A stretch of DNA of 64,000 nt from Carettochelys insculpta (taxonomy: Eukaryota > Chordata > Testudines > Carettochelyidae), in assembly GCF_033958435.1 (NCBI RefSeq), contig NC_134137.1:221195501-221259500 (forward strand). The letters run 5' to 3'. Position numbers and translations under genes: made by a program. Positions 49,817 through 60,749 of this stretch are shown in pieces. The notes beneath the pieces were generated by a model. It saw nothing but the letters and a program-made list of their open reading frames with translations, did not search any database and was not told where the DNA came from. Each line of letters starts with the position of its first letter. Position 1 is the stretch's first letter.

Positions 49817-49896
49817 CTCTAGATGGATGAAAGCTTTGCCCTGAGTCAGCTATATTCTACATGAACTAATCCACATGGGGGGGAGAAAGACAACCT

Positions 49897-50201
49897 GGGT
49901 AGGTCTACACAGCAAAGTTATTTCTAAAGAACAGCTGTTGTTTCAAAATAACTATCCTAGAGTCTACACAATGCAAACACTATTTTGAAATAATTTCAAA
50001 AATGCCAAGCCTGATTCTACAAGGAATAACTCCTATTTCTAAATCAGCCATAGTGCGTCCAATGGCTCTATTTCAAAATAGGCTCCATTGTGTGTAGACA
50101 GTGCGATTTTGAAATGGATTTTTGTGTGCAGCTGTTTTATTTTGAAATAAGCTCTTCCAGAATATCTTATTTTGAAATAAGGCTGCTGCGTAGACATACC
50201 C
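49897..50201. mobile_element. palindromic MITE, gtctacac-type ends, 305 bp
   Basis: The ends are gggtaggtctacacagcaaa and gctgcgtagacataccc. The interior has scattered 'ttatttcaaaata'-like inverted units. It lies in an intron of the CD200R-like gene. Confidence 0.7.
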
Positions 50202-50812
50202 CTCAGGCTAAGCAGCTGGATCTTGGACTAGTGGAGAAGAGGACCTAAATGAGATGTTCTCCTTGGATACAAAGAACGCCCCTGTTACAATTGGCTATAT
50301 AGTAGTTCCATACAGTGCTCTCTGTTGTTTTACCCCATAGATGCATCTCTCTGACTTGTTTAAGCGATGGCTGATGGAACTGAAATGCAGCACCAGCCAG
50401 CAGTGTTCCTCACCCAACAAGGATTCTGCTGCTTGATGCAGCTTTTCTAACACGACTGGACAATCCTGCTCCATCCTCTGGAGCTGGGTAACATCTCATT
50501 GGTAGGGAAACTAATCCTCCAAAGTGCTGGCTTAGAGATCAGACTGAGACGTTCTGTAGTATGCAGAAACAACTTTTACTCTGCTGGCTGTCTATATCGA
50601 CAGAACAGTGTTCTCTGGGCAGAGGAGGTTTCTTTTGGGTCCCCTACTTTCCCCCTCCACCATTGTATCATTCACTGATACACATTTTGTCTCTGTGCTG
50701 CATTATGCCACATCCTGCGTGAATGTGACAGAATCAAAGAGGCTTAGATGTCATCTGATCTCTTCCGCTCCACTCTTGATAAACTGATTCCTTAACGTCA
50801 TATTATACATAC

Positions 50813-50915
50813 CTGCCAGGGTGGAGCTTATACAGGAAAATGAAAGCCAGAATGAAGACGATGCCCAGGAGACCAGCAGAGATGCTAGCATACACAAGAA
50901 TCTTGATTCCACTTC
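50813..50915 (-). CDS. CD200R1: CD200 receptor-like gene, transmembrane exon
   Basis: This 103-base minus-strand exon has an acceptor (ctttcttattag) ending at 50916 and a strong donor GTATGT starting at 50812. It enters in phase 1 and leaves in phase 2. The translation begins GSGIKILVYASISAG, continues through about 23 hydrophobic residues (LLGIVFILAFIFL) and ends YKLHPG, a stop-transfer basic end. This is the single membrane span of a type I receptor. It sits where the CD200R family has its transmembrane exon, directly after the C2 exon. The exon is too short to appear as a conventional open reading frame; it was recognised by phase continuity and hydrophobicity. Confidence 0.88.
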
Positions 50916-52007
50916 CTAATAAGAAAGAGTGACAATTTTCTAGAGAAAATCACTACTTCAGTTATATTTCTTCACTGTTCAGTTCCTTTATTGTGCTCCC
51001 GAGGCTCACAACGTGCTTTGAACATTCACTAAACCGCACAGCCTGTCTCTAAAATAAATATTGTCCTCACTTGACAAAAGAGAAACTGAGGTAAAGAGGA
51101 CAATAGCTTGTCGAGGGTCATGCCTGGAGATTTCAGTCTGGAAATGGAACTCGTACCACTCAGTGGCCAATCATGCATGCTAACCACGGGATCACATTGC
51201 TCTGGAGGATTCTGCGTGTCTCACCATTCATGTTATCTTTTTTATCACTTCAGAGCAACAGAGCCAGGCAGATGAATAAAACAATTCAGATAACAGCCAT
51301 TTACCATTCAGATTATAAGACTGTTAGTCGTTTTCTGGTGGCCAGACACTAGACTGTGATTCCCTCCCCTCCTCCTTTCTCAGTCCTGGTGGCGGGATTC
51401 ATATTTGCATCCAAGCACATTTTATTTATGTTCCTCTTTCAGTTGAACATCTCGTCAATACAAACGTGAGGACTGTGACACAGGTCCCATCAAGGCCTTT
51501 CCACTCCCAATATAATACCACAACCCTGACCTAGAGGGCCCACCTCCAGGGAGGGAGTCAGGTAACTGAGCATTCATGGCACAAGTCATGATATCACATA
51601 TATCACTGACTCTTGGTCACTGGAGGGCCAAATGTGACCTGGTGACTGTGATAGGCTCCATAGCCATTGAACAGTCCTCCAATGGACCCAGTCCCCCTGG
51701 TTAGACATTTGTATGGAAAGGAGATGAGGAAAGAGAACCGCTTCAGTCTTAAACAGTAGAGAGTATTTCTGTCGCTGTTACGGATTTCCCTCTCTGGGCA
51801 TGTTATGAAGCACAGTGGAATGGTTAGCTGGTGGGCAGGCAGCTGGTCCCGACAGTGTGGGGTTCAGGTGTGGTTATCTGAACTTGTCAGGTCTCTGCCA
51901 CACTCTCACCAGTTGCACTAATGTTTGTGGGAGCTAGAGAACAGAGGAGCACGTTGATTTATCAGTTACGAATGAGGATGAAACAGGGAAAAGAGATGCG
52001 TAGTTAC
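50916..52007 (-). other. CD200 receptor-like gene, intron between C2 and transmembrane exons
   Basis: This 1.1-kb stretch is an intron by exon phase and splice sites. It holds a MIR-like SINE remnant at about 51040-51215. At about 51825-51878 there is a short segment almost identical to the interior of the hAT element at 49031-49816. The rest shows nothing recognisable. Confidence 0.8.
51040..51215 (+). mobile_element. MIR-like SINE in an intron of the CD200R-like gene
   Basis: 'gacaaaagagaaactgaggt' followed by 'agcttgtcgagggtcatgcc' matches the MIR core. Confidence 0.55.
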
Positions 52008-52241
52008 CTGATAGGCATGACTGGCTGGTGTTCCCAGTCGGATGAGAGACCAAGCACGTTGCACTAATCTCTTTAGGGCTATACGTACTGAGCACAGTCA
52101 CTGTCCCATTTGTGTGATTTTCAGTCTCAGCCCTGGGATCTCCGCTGGGGTCCCAAGAGACTTGTGCAGCTGGTTTCCCAGCAGCTGCCTTGCATATAGC
52201 ACTCCCATTATTGCCACATGTCAAGGTCACTTCAGGAGCGA
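52008..52241 (-). CDS. CD200R1: CD200 receptor-like gene, Ig C2-like domain exon
   Basis: This exon encodes the membrane-proximal C2-type Ig domain. The acceptor (tgtcctgcag) ends at 52242 and the donor GTAACT starts at 52007. The exon is 234 bases, phase 1-1, so it joins the V exon in frame as V-A-P-E-V-T. The block CKAAAGKPAAQVSW is nearly identical to the CD200R hallmark CKAVAGKPAAQISW. NGTVTV and TCLVSHPTGN follow, in the family order. Sequons are NGS, NHT, NGT and NTS. Compared with human CD200R1 as I remember it, the Cys in the EGDC position is Pro (GDP) and the Cys in STCHW is Tyr (STYS). Two other Cys appear, near the start (LTCGN) and near the end (SQSCL) of the domain. This may be a different disulfide arrangement. 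The frame is open throughout. Confidence 0.92.
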
Positions 52242-54562
52242 CTGCAGGACAAGAGAAAGGGAAAAGAATTGAAGTTAGTTTGCTGCATGTGGGATGGCAA
52301 CTTCCTCATTGCTATATCAGAAGAACAGAAGAAATAGGCAAATGGGAGTGAAGATAGTATTGCAATAAATAGCAAACTCCTGCTACAGCAAAATATATTT
52401 AAGGTGGACTCCTCAAGGATCTTGAAAAAGGGGTTACCCTTAGATGAGAGAGTGAGTGAAAACTGTAGGTGTACCATTTGGACTATCATCAATAATACTC
52501 TGAGACTTGGCTTTGGGGAAATGAAATACCTTCTCCTCACATCCCGATTTATCAGTTTGAGGCACATATGTTCTCATACTCCATTTGTTGTCAAGTTGGA
52601 ACATGACCAAAGAAAAGAACCTAATTTCACTTCAGAACTAGAGAATGTTGAGGGATTAAAGTGGCAACTAGGCAAATAACGGAGAGGAGGAATGCTGGGG
52701 AGCACAATAAGCAAAGCTGCATTCCTGTAGGCCCTTTCCTTAAACTGTTTTGACTGACTCTGTTTCCCAGTTCCACCCCATCAACTGAATGGCTGGGACC
52801 CGGAGCTCATGTGTTACCCAGGTTCCACTGTATTGTCTCAGCATCATCATGACTCCTAATCCTAACAATCTCATATCTCACCCATTCACATCAGTTTTCT
52901 CAGGGATGATGCACAGAGATGGGCCTGAATCTAAAACCCCATATCCAAAACATTCAGCTCTGGATCCTGACCTACATTTTGTCATCATCTGCTGATTTCC
53001 CGGAGTAGTTAGCACAGAGGTTTGCACATATTTCCTACCTGTGGCGTGTCTTTGTCTCTCTCTTCCCCTCTAACATTGTTTATGTTTAAGGGACCATCAG
53101 AATCTTTGTTGTTTTTGCTGAAACAGAATAGCATGCCTACATTTTTGAAACCTGTCTTCCCCTCTGCTTTAATTGATTTTTGCAGTCATAAATTCTTGTG
53201 GTTATAAGATTTAATATAGTCATTCCAAAATTATTGGGCAGCTTTCAGTATTCTGATTTAGTTATTGCCCTAATCTCAGATGGGTCACCACGGTCATCCT
53301 CCATTGTGCACAAGATAATGCACTATTGATATTCCTAGCAAATAGCCTCTTTACCCTTGTGGCAGCGACACTGCAGGGATAGGGAAGGAGGAACTGAATG
53401 TCCTCCTGAATGGAGGTTGGTAATAGGCTCTGTTAGCCTTTTACTTGTAGCTCATTAATTCTAAACCAGATCAGGTTTGCAGTAATTGAAAGTCATAGCT
53501 ATTTGCTATATATGAATTGAACTGACCACTATCCTCTTGTAACAGACTTGATTTACACTTGCCACTGGTTATCCAGTCTCAGGAGAGAGACAAAGGAACA
53601 ATAGGAACAGGACTGTACTTATCCTTATTCCTAAAAATGGGCTTCAGTCTCAGTAAGTAGGATTTAAGGTGCATCAACTTGTTTGTTATGCATGTTCTGT
53701 GGAGAGAGGATTTCGGCCTCCAAAGCTGTCACGCTGGAATTTCTCACAAGCACTAAGGCCCAGATCTTCAAAGGTACTTAGGCTCCTAAAATCCATTGAC
53801 ATCAGTAGAAGTTGGGAGTGTAAATTATTTCAGGGTCTGGGCCCCAATAAGCTTTCTGAAAGTAATTTCATGGAGGAATGACTTGGGCTGGGAGTGTTTT
53901 GTAAAGAAGCCCCTCTGCCAAAGAGCCAAAGGTTGAAGTTATCATTCAGCAGAAAAATAGCTCCTGGGCAACTGTTCCAGCAGTAAAAGCCGGGGGAAGG
54001 TTTGTAGACAGAAAGGAGGAACAGAATTTAAAGAAACTGGGCTGGAGGAGAAACCAGAATGAATTCATCTTAGGGCATTAACTTAGCAGGCGTCTTAAAC
54101 TCAAGTTTTTTGAGTTCTCTGGGCCTGTGTCCTCTGATCCTGTAGACCGGCAGTTTGCAAACAGCGGGCCACAGCTCCCTTTTAATGGTGCCAGCAGGGC
54201 TGGCTTAGACTTGCTGGGCCCGAGGCTGATGGCTGGGCCCCACTGCCCAGAGCCAAAGCCAAAGCCTGAGGGCTTCAGTCCCGGGTGGCAGAACTGAGGT
54301 TGCAAAACCCTTGCCTGGGGATAAAGCTCTTGAGCTTCAGCTTTTCCCTCCCTGCCCAGAGTGGTGGGGCTCAGACTTTGGCCCCACCTCCACCTGGAGT
54401 GGTGGGGGCTGTGCAGGCTTAGGCTTCAGTTCCCTCTCCTTGGGGCTGTGAAGCAATTTTTGTTGTCAGAAGTGGGTCACGGCTCATTGAAGTGGTTTGT
54501 GGTACAAGGACGTTGGAGAACCCCACTGAAAACAATTGAGCATGTTACAGCCTGTTACTTAC
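52242..54562 (-). other. CD200 receptor-like gene, intron between V and C2 exons
   Basis: This 2.3-kb intron is flanked by matching GT and AG sites in phase 1. It contains a hAT-like element at about 54151-54528. At about 53750-53850 there is an old sequence of a kind dispersed widely in amniotes (paired blocks around 'cttaggctcctaaaatcc'). No additional Ig exon was seen on either strand. Confidence 0.8.
54151..54528. mobile_element. hAT-like element in the V-C2 intron
   Basis: The ends are cagtttgcaaacagcgggcc and gttggagaaccccactg. No clear target duplication was found, so the boundaries rest on the terminal motifs only. Confidence 0.55.
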
Positions 54563-54865
54563 CTAATACAGTCAGGGTGTAGTTTTGATAGAAAGTTCCA
54601 TCAATGTTTGCAGTTTCACAGGTATAACTTCCCTCATGTGTGAGATTCACTTCCGGTATCTGAAGTGCATAGGTCTTATTAGGGTTAAATTTCAAATCAA
54701 TTCTCTCACTGCAGTTTTTGTATCTCCGATTCCAATCAGTTCTGTATGCCAATGTACAGTGATTGCCAGTCCTTAATCTTATCTTCCATATTACTGATAC
54801 AAGATTCTCACTTGAAGTGTTAAAACAGTTCAGACTGATGCTGAGACCAGCTCTTCCATGGATGT
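54563..54865 (-). CDS. CD200R1: CD200 receptor-like gene, Ig V-like domain exon
   Basis: This exon encodes the membrane-distal Ig domain of a CD200 receptor-like protein; in the known family this domain binds CD200 on neighbouring cells. Reading the minus strand, a pyrimidine-rich acceptor (ending tttttccag) lies just above 54865 and a consensus donor GTAAGT begins at 54562. The exon is 303 bases, phase 1 at both ends, as is typical for Ig exons. The roughly 100-residue translation has a B-strand Cys (SLNCF), the core Trp (VIWKI), the family block CTLAYRTD, a second block NCSERI and the F-strand Cys (GSYTCET). It ends QNYTLTVL, matching the end of CD200R V domains. Five N-glycosylation sequons are visible (NTS, NCS, NKT, NLT, NYT). 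No in-frame stop or frameshift is seen. The preceding signal-peptide exon was not found. CD200R1 and a CD200R1L-type paralogue cannot be told apart from one locus. Confidence 0.9.
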
Positions 54866-57329
54866 CTGGAAAAAGATGCAGGAAGAGAATACTTGAAAAG
54901 GTCACCTAGACTGTCATTACTGTATAAGCTTAGAGCCCTGTTTCAATAAGGGGTAAGGACCCTAGTATTATATGATATTCCGTTGTAAAATCCCACTTCT
55001 GCAGATACTAGACTCGTCTCATTAACAGTGACAGATAACCAGACATTTGGCTTTGTCACCAATCCATAGGATTAACGTCTCTACTCCCACACTCCACAGA
55101 ACTCCTCCCTCTTGGAGTCACTGCCAAGGTTCAGTATAAAGACAATATTTTGAACTGGAGCCTGACTCAGGGCACAGCTATTCTGGAGATGTTCCTGCAG
55201 TCATTTTTCTTTTTTTCTTCTTGATTTGTCCGCAATCATGAGGAAAATGAATGGTGGGGAGGGAGTAACATTACCAGTATCTCTGTTCTGTAGTGCCTTT
55301 AAGGGAAGCACAAATCAGGAAAAGTTGACATTTCTTAGCCACTTCCTGATGCTTCATTCACAAAGGGAGTTCCATTCCATCTTGGAATAGCTGGAACTCA
55401 TCAGGATCAGAAATCCTTGCAGGAACTACATGCTAAGGCTTGGTCTGCGTGTAAATCGTGTGTGGGGTACCTACATCAAGTAAGGGTGGGATTTTTTTTT
55501 TTACCAACATAGCTATGCCAGTATCAGCCCTAGTATAGGTGCAGTTATCCTGGAGAAGCAGTCCAACTTTGAAAGCGGGATCTGTTTGACATATCTTTCT
55601 TCCTCTGCCCTCCTGTGACCAAATTCTGCCCTATGACACTGAAGTAAAACTGAACAAGCACCTTTGATTTTAGTGGCATTAAGTCAGATTTACATTGATG
55701 TTACTGAGAGACAAATTTGAATGTGTGTATTGGATATTTATGTGGTCACAGCTGTGACAGGAATGTGTTTCTATTCCTGTTTTACCTAGAGGGCCCAGAC
55801 ACATACTGGAGGCTGAATTGGAGCCTATTCTGCCTTGCTGAGCATTGACTCCTAATTAAGTTCCAATGAAATACCATCACGGGTGGAGTAAGAGGAACAA
55901 AGAACCCAGCTGCATTTTCAGATCCTGGGTAAAGTTTGTAGAGCTGACAGTTAGAAAAATCTTTTGACTAATAAATTAAGCAATTTGTCCTGCAATTGCT
56001 GAGAACCAGTAGGAAACTCACCTCCCCCATCTCCTGTTAGTTACTATTCTGGATACCAAATCCACATGAAGTTAGTACAACTAATTCTCATGACTAAATC
56101 CTCCACATCAGTATTAAATAACATAGGATGTATTAGACTATAAATATTATGTCCACATGAGTCCAACACAAAAACTTCTGCTGATTAAAAAGACAATTCC
56201 AACTTGTTTAGGTCCCTAAAATTACCCCCTTTTGCTGTATTTACTGCGTCACAGAAATTGAAACTTTTATTCTGGATCCTCCATGAGCTACATAATATTT
56301 AGGCCTTATTTACATTTATTTCTTGGTAAATTTCATTCTTGTGCACTACCACCAAAAGTAACAGCATGTGAGCGCTAGTACAAATGGGCACTAGGCATAT
56401 GTTTTCCACTTTGTCATTTAATCCTGATCAGAGCAGGAATAAGAGCTGGGCAAAATTCATTTGGTAAATACTAAATTTGTTGAAAAATGTGGTTGCCAAG
56501 CAACCAACCCACACTATTTGCGAATGGAGTCAAATAGTTTTGGCCAAGTTAAAAAAAAATGGTTTTCTTTCACAAATAGACAAAATGTTTTGCTTTGACG
56601 TTTCAGTTAGAATTGACCTATTTAATTTTGAAATGCCCTTTCATTGGATCCATGCACCTTTTTTTTCTCAATTTTTTAATTTTGATGAGGGGGAAAAAGT
56701 TTGCTTTTGAAACAAACAGAATTTGACTTTTTGTTTTTCAGTAAAGCCCATAAACTGAAAAATCATTTAGTCACTCAGCTCAAGTCTGGACTGTATGGAG
56801 TCAAAATACCAGTGGCTGATCTATACCGACACTCTTGCCGTTGCTGTCTCTGGTAGAACTGCAATGTTGGCAATGTGACACTGGGAAATTTCCTGGAAAA
56901 TGCCCGTGATGTGGACAAGGCAAGCACTTAGCGATGGTATAGGGAAATTAATTCCACTTGCCTGTCTCCCTGGTGACCATGCCATGTGCTTTTGTGTTCA
57001 GGCTCATAACCACATGGTATCTTCTGCTTGGGGAATGGGGGAGCCTCTGATTAGCAAGCTGCTCCACGGAGAGTCAGGGAATGAGGTGTGTGTTTGCAGT
57101 GCAGTATAACTGCTTGTTTGAACTCACCTGGGGATGATTAATTGCACTTGCTGTTTGCACTTCACTCCTTGCTACAGATGGTACACACAGAACAGTGATG
57201 CATAACATGTGGGTGCTGTTCTTCCACAATGGCCCTGATTCAACTAAGCCTTTAAGCACATGCTTAGCTTTAAACTGGAGTGGTCCTAATGAACTTCAGT
57301 GAAGCCATCCACATTCTTAAAATTAAGTA
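54866..57329. other. upstream region of the visible CD200R-like exons
   Basis: Probably intron 1 or 5' sequence. Strong donor sites on the minus strand near 56020 and 57125 were examined. Neither gives an open phase-1 signal-peptide exon. Confidence 0.45.
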
Positions 57330-57505
57330 CATGTGCAAGACCCGAGCCGGTCATGGAAACTCCTTCACTGGAGGTTTTCCAAAGGAGGCTGGATAACCAG
57401 CTATCTTGGATGGTTTACACACAATAAATCCTGCATCTTAGCTTGGGGGGGAAAGCTAAATGACCCATGATGTCCTTTTAACTCTATGGGTCTATGATTT
57501 TTTGC
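57330..57505 (+). mobile_element. CR1 LINE 3'-end fragment
   Basis: Recognised by 'aggaggctggataaccagct', 'ggatggtttacacacaataa', 'atcctgcatcttagc' and the end 'ctctatgggtctatgatttt'. Confidence 0.75.
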
Positions 57506-57959
57506 TGATTGGAGGCTAATGTGAAGACACTGAGTTGACGACCTACTCTGCCTACAGGAATGAGGAAAATGTCTTCAGCTGGGACTTGTGACAAAGGGGT
57601 ACTAATTCTCAAGGTTAAACCATGGCCACTTCTTTTTAGCCTTCAGGGACCCAGCAATCACTATCATTTGTGACATTCCCAATTTAACTAGCACCTGGTA
57701 GTATGGGGCAGTGGCATGTTTCACTCTCCCCAGTGTTCTGGGTTTCCATATAGCTGTACATTGTGCAGGTGACCTACTCTGGATAGAAGGGGATCCTTGT
57801 AAGCTCAGCACTTGGGCGGTCACTCAGGAATGGTTCTAGTGATGCCCAGCTGGCTAGCAGAGTGCCCACAGCACTGCAGCGGGCAGCATGTGTTTCTCCT
57901 GGTGGTGTACGTCCACACAGCTTGTTGCATGCAGCAAAATTTATTCTGCACATGGATGG

Positions 57960-58730
57960 GAAAAATTAGTGGAAACATTGGTTAACGCAAGCTGGAGGAA
58001 GCCCTTACAGAGCTGTAGCCAATGAGGAAAGGGGCTCTAGGGGAGCCAGTCAGACGGTGCTTGATGGGGCAACCCTGTCTATAAGAAGCTGCTTAGCAGA
58101 GCAGAGAGGAGTTGGGGCCTGACCAGGGAGAGTGCAGGACTGGCTCCCAGTGAGAGAGAAGCACCTTAGGGAGAGCAGTGCTGGGCAACCTCAGGGGAGC
58201 AGGAGAGATGCTTCAGCCTGATACCTGCCAGGTTGGAGGCCTAGATATAAGGGCCAGGCGGGTGCAAGTGTCACAGGGGAAGTGGCCCATGAAACAGGAG
58301 GCAGTTGAGGGAAGTGTAAAGGAGGCCAGGAAGAGGCTGTGGCCAGAGGGTTTCTGGCCTAGGACACAGAGTAGTGGGTGGGCCTGAGTCCCCCCCTTAC
58401 TCATTACCTCACACCTTGCCACCAAAGACAGTGGCTGGTGCAACTTGCAGCATGCCCCTGAGGTAAGGGGCTAGACTGTGGCTGCAGTTGGCCATAGTGG
58501 CAGGTGCAAATGTGAGGACTGCAGATACTCTGGAAGGGGCAAGAAACTATGTGCTGGGCATTGCCGGAGGGCAATATCTCCAAGAGGATGCCTTGATCCC
58601 AAGAGCAGCACCGGTCTAAAGAAAGACAATGGAGAAAGCCAATGGGCAAGACACTGGCTGAGGGAGTGCCCTGTTAATTCCTAGTGTGACCAGCAGGAGG
58701 CGCCGGAGCAGTGAGTGTACACCGTTACAA
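57960..58730 (+). repeat. GC-rich dispersed repeat, possibly a retroelement 5' or LTR segment
   Basis: It has a TATA-like 'gtctataagaagctgcttag' near 58077, then 'tgccaccaaagacagtggct', and ends near 'gaccagcaggaggcgccgga'. It resembles retroelement-derived repeats of turtles, but I cannot assign a family or exact borders. Confidence 0.3.
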
Positions 58731-59040
58731 GCAACCAGAAGCAAAATTTTCCATTGATGGATGCATAACCCCTGAGAGGCAGAGGAGCTTGTGCAGTTCT
58801 GTGGTGCCATGGTGAGCCTGCATTGGGAGGGTATCTGCAGCATACTAAGCCATGTGCCAAGGGAGTTTTTGGTGTGAGTTAGTGGCAAACCCATCACTTG
58901 TATAGCAGGCCTCGATGCAGCTGCAGCTTATAGGCTGTAGTCCTACCCTCAGAGCATTAAAGCCTGCAGATCCCATTCTCTCACCCCATGAAACTTCTCT
59001 GTGCAAAACTATGCACTTCAGTTTTAAATTTATTGGTGAC

Positions 59041-59126
59041 TGAGAGCATTTCTTTGTTCTGTGTTTGTTCAGTGCCTAACAAGATGAGACTCTGATCCAT
59101 GCCAGGGGCACCTCAGTTCTATCTTA
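59041..59126 (+). mobile_element. LINE 3'-UTR-like fragment
   Basis: 'ttgttcagtgcctaacaaga' followed by 'tctgatccatgccaggggca' resembles L2/CR1-family 3' ends. Confidence 0.4.
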
Positions 59127-59456
59127 GTGCAGGTTGAACCTCTCTAGTCTGGCATCCTCAGGGCCTGGCTGATGGCAGAAAGAATTTGCCAAACAATGGG
59201 AGGTCAATGTTATTTAGCACATTACGAACACTTCCACTGCTTACTGGGCTCTTAAGAGGACATTTAGGTGGAAATTAGAGCCCAATAACAGCACAGAACA
59301 CTGAGAGCCAGGGGTGGTGGCTGGAAACAAACTTTATGGGACCACAGGAAACTTGACCACACCCATGATAAGTGGTCATCTGGCTACCTAAACTCATGCG
59401 GGATTACAGATGTTGCGAGATGAGAGAGTTCCAGATTAGAGAGGTTCAACCTGTAC
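59127..59456. mobile_element. TIR DNA transposon (ggttgaacctctct family), complete
   Basis: The ends are perfect-looking inverted repeats: caggttgaacctctctagtc on the left and agagaggttcaacctgtac on the right. The superfamily was not assigned. Confidence 0.7.
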
Positions 59457-59929
59457 AAATAAATAATAATAACGAGACTTTGGCAGGATACGAGGATTCA
59501 GCCCCAAATACAGGATTAACTTCTCCTTCCCAGTCTCTCACAGGGTGAGGGATGTTGCAGTGCTCTGGGTTATGCCAGAACTACATGGCACCAGGCCACC
59601 CACTCTTTCCTAACCACTCAGTGAGGATCATTTGATGATCCATGGTTGGGGTATCTTCCTTCTTGCTGGTGCTTGAATTGTTTCCTTGACTGCAGTTAGT
59701 ATTAGCTCCAGTGGAATTTCTTGCTTGAGAACCTTTGTATAAGGAAAACTAGGAGTGTAACTTCAAATCAGCTCACTGATTCAGAGGGGAAAACAAAAAC
59801 AGTCTCTGCCCAGTTGGTTGCTGATAATCCACCTTATTATGATTTCTTCAACATGGCTGAAAGATGCTTCACGCACAGCGAGTATTGTTGCAGTGGAAAA
59901 CTGAGTGGGAGTGTGATATCATGCAAAGG

Positions 59930-60070
59930 ACTAGGAGACATGACTTGGGGGATTTTTCTAAACTGTGCAGAAGACTTCCTCTGTGACTCTGGGCACATCA
60001 CTTAGTCCTTTTATGTATCTCTTTCTCTATCTCTTAGACTTGAGCAACACTCTTGAGTGATGTGGCAATG
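59930..60070 (+). mobile_element. MIR-like SINE fragment
   Basis: 'ctgtgactctgggcacatca' followed by cttagtcctt is the MIR core. Confidence 0.5.
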
Positions 60071-60322
60071 TCAAACTAACCTATGCGAGTACAGCTATGG
60101 CACTCTAGCTGTATCACTATCAGGTCCTTAATGGCCTGAAAATGGAGATAATATCTCCACAGGAGATTGTGTGACTTAATTAATCAATGGTCATGAAGGG
60201 CTGTTGGTATTTTTTTTTAAGTACAAAAGCATAAATCAACGTGAAGTATTATTCATTGCTCATTATATTAAACCATTATTATCAGACTGTGGGAAAACTT
60301 TAGCTGACTTTCCCTTTACTAT

Positions 60323-60749
60323 GGGCTATGTCTACACTAAAGCAATCTGTTGATAGAAGTTACTGAAAAAACTTCTGTCGACAGATCGCGACCAGGTTGC
60401 AAGGTGGATTGAAAATGCGATCCACTCTGCTGACAGAACAGCCGAACTGCGTGGCCGCTTTCTCAACAAACTGCCAAGCAGAAACACAGCAGACAAGGCT
60501 GCCCAGTGTCCTGGAAGCCCAGTCTGTCAACAGAAGGTCCCACCGGAATGTCCATCCTGGCTTTCTGTCCACAAATCTCTGTTGACAGAGGTATTCTGGC
60601 TCATGGGGGAACAGCAAAACGCTGCCAACAAAAGTGCTGAGTTCTGTTGCTTTACTGTCGACAGAACGCATTTGTAATGTGGATGCTCCACGAGTTTTGG
60701 CAACAAAATGCCAGGTTTGTCGACAAAATTCTCTAGTGTAGATATAGCC
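60323..60749. mobile_element. palindromic MITE, gtctacact-type ends, about 427 bp
   Basis: The ends are gggctatgtctacactaaag and ctctagtgtagatatagcc, with 'tctgtcgacaga'-like motifs repeated inside. Confidence 0.75.

Larger units (their letters stand above)
48751..50812 (-). other. CD200 receptor-like gene, intron between transmembrane and tail exons
   Basis: This 2.1-kb intron is mostly transposon. A hAT element occupies 49031-49816 and a palindromic MITE 49897-50201. The remainder (50202-50812) shows no recognisable element or exon. Confidence 0.75.

Noticed and set aside
55985..56060. Strong minus-strand donor GAG/GTGAGT near 56020
   Set aside because: The required phase meets an in-frame stop about 20 bases upstream and no start codon is available. 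A non-coding exon is possible but unsupported.
57074..57259. Minus-strand open frame with a hydrophobic start and a strong GTGAGT donor, considered as the signal-peptide exon of the CD200R-like gene
   Set aside because: The donor leaves in phase 0 in this frame, while the V exon needs phase 1. The phase-1 frame has a stop just before the donor.
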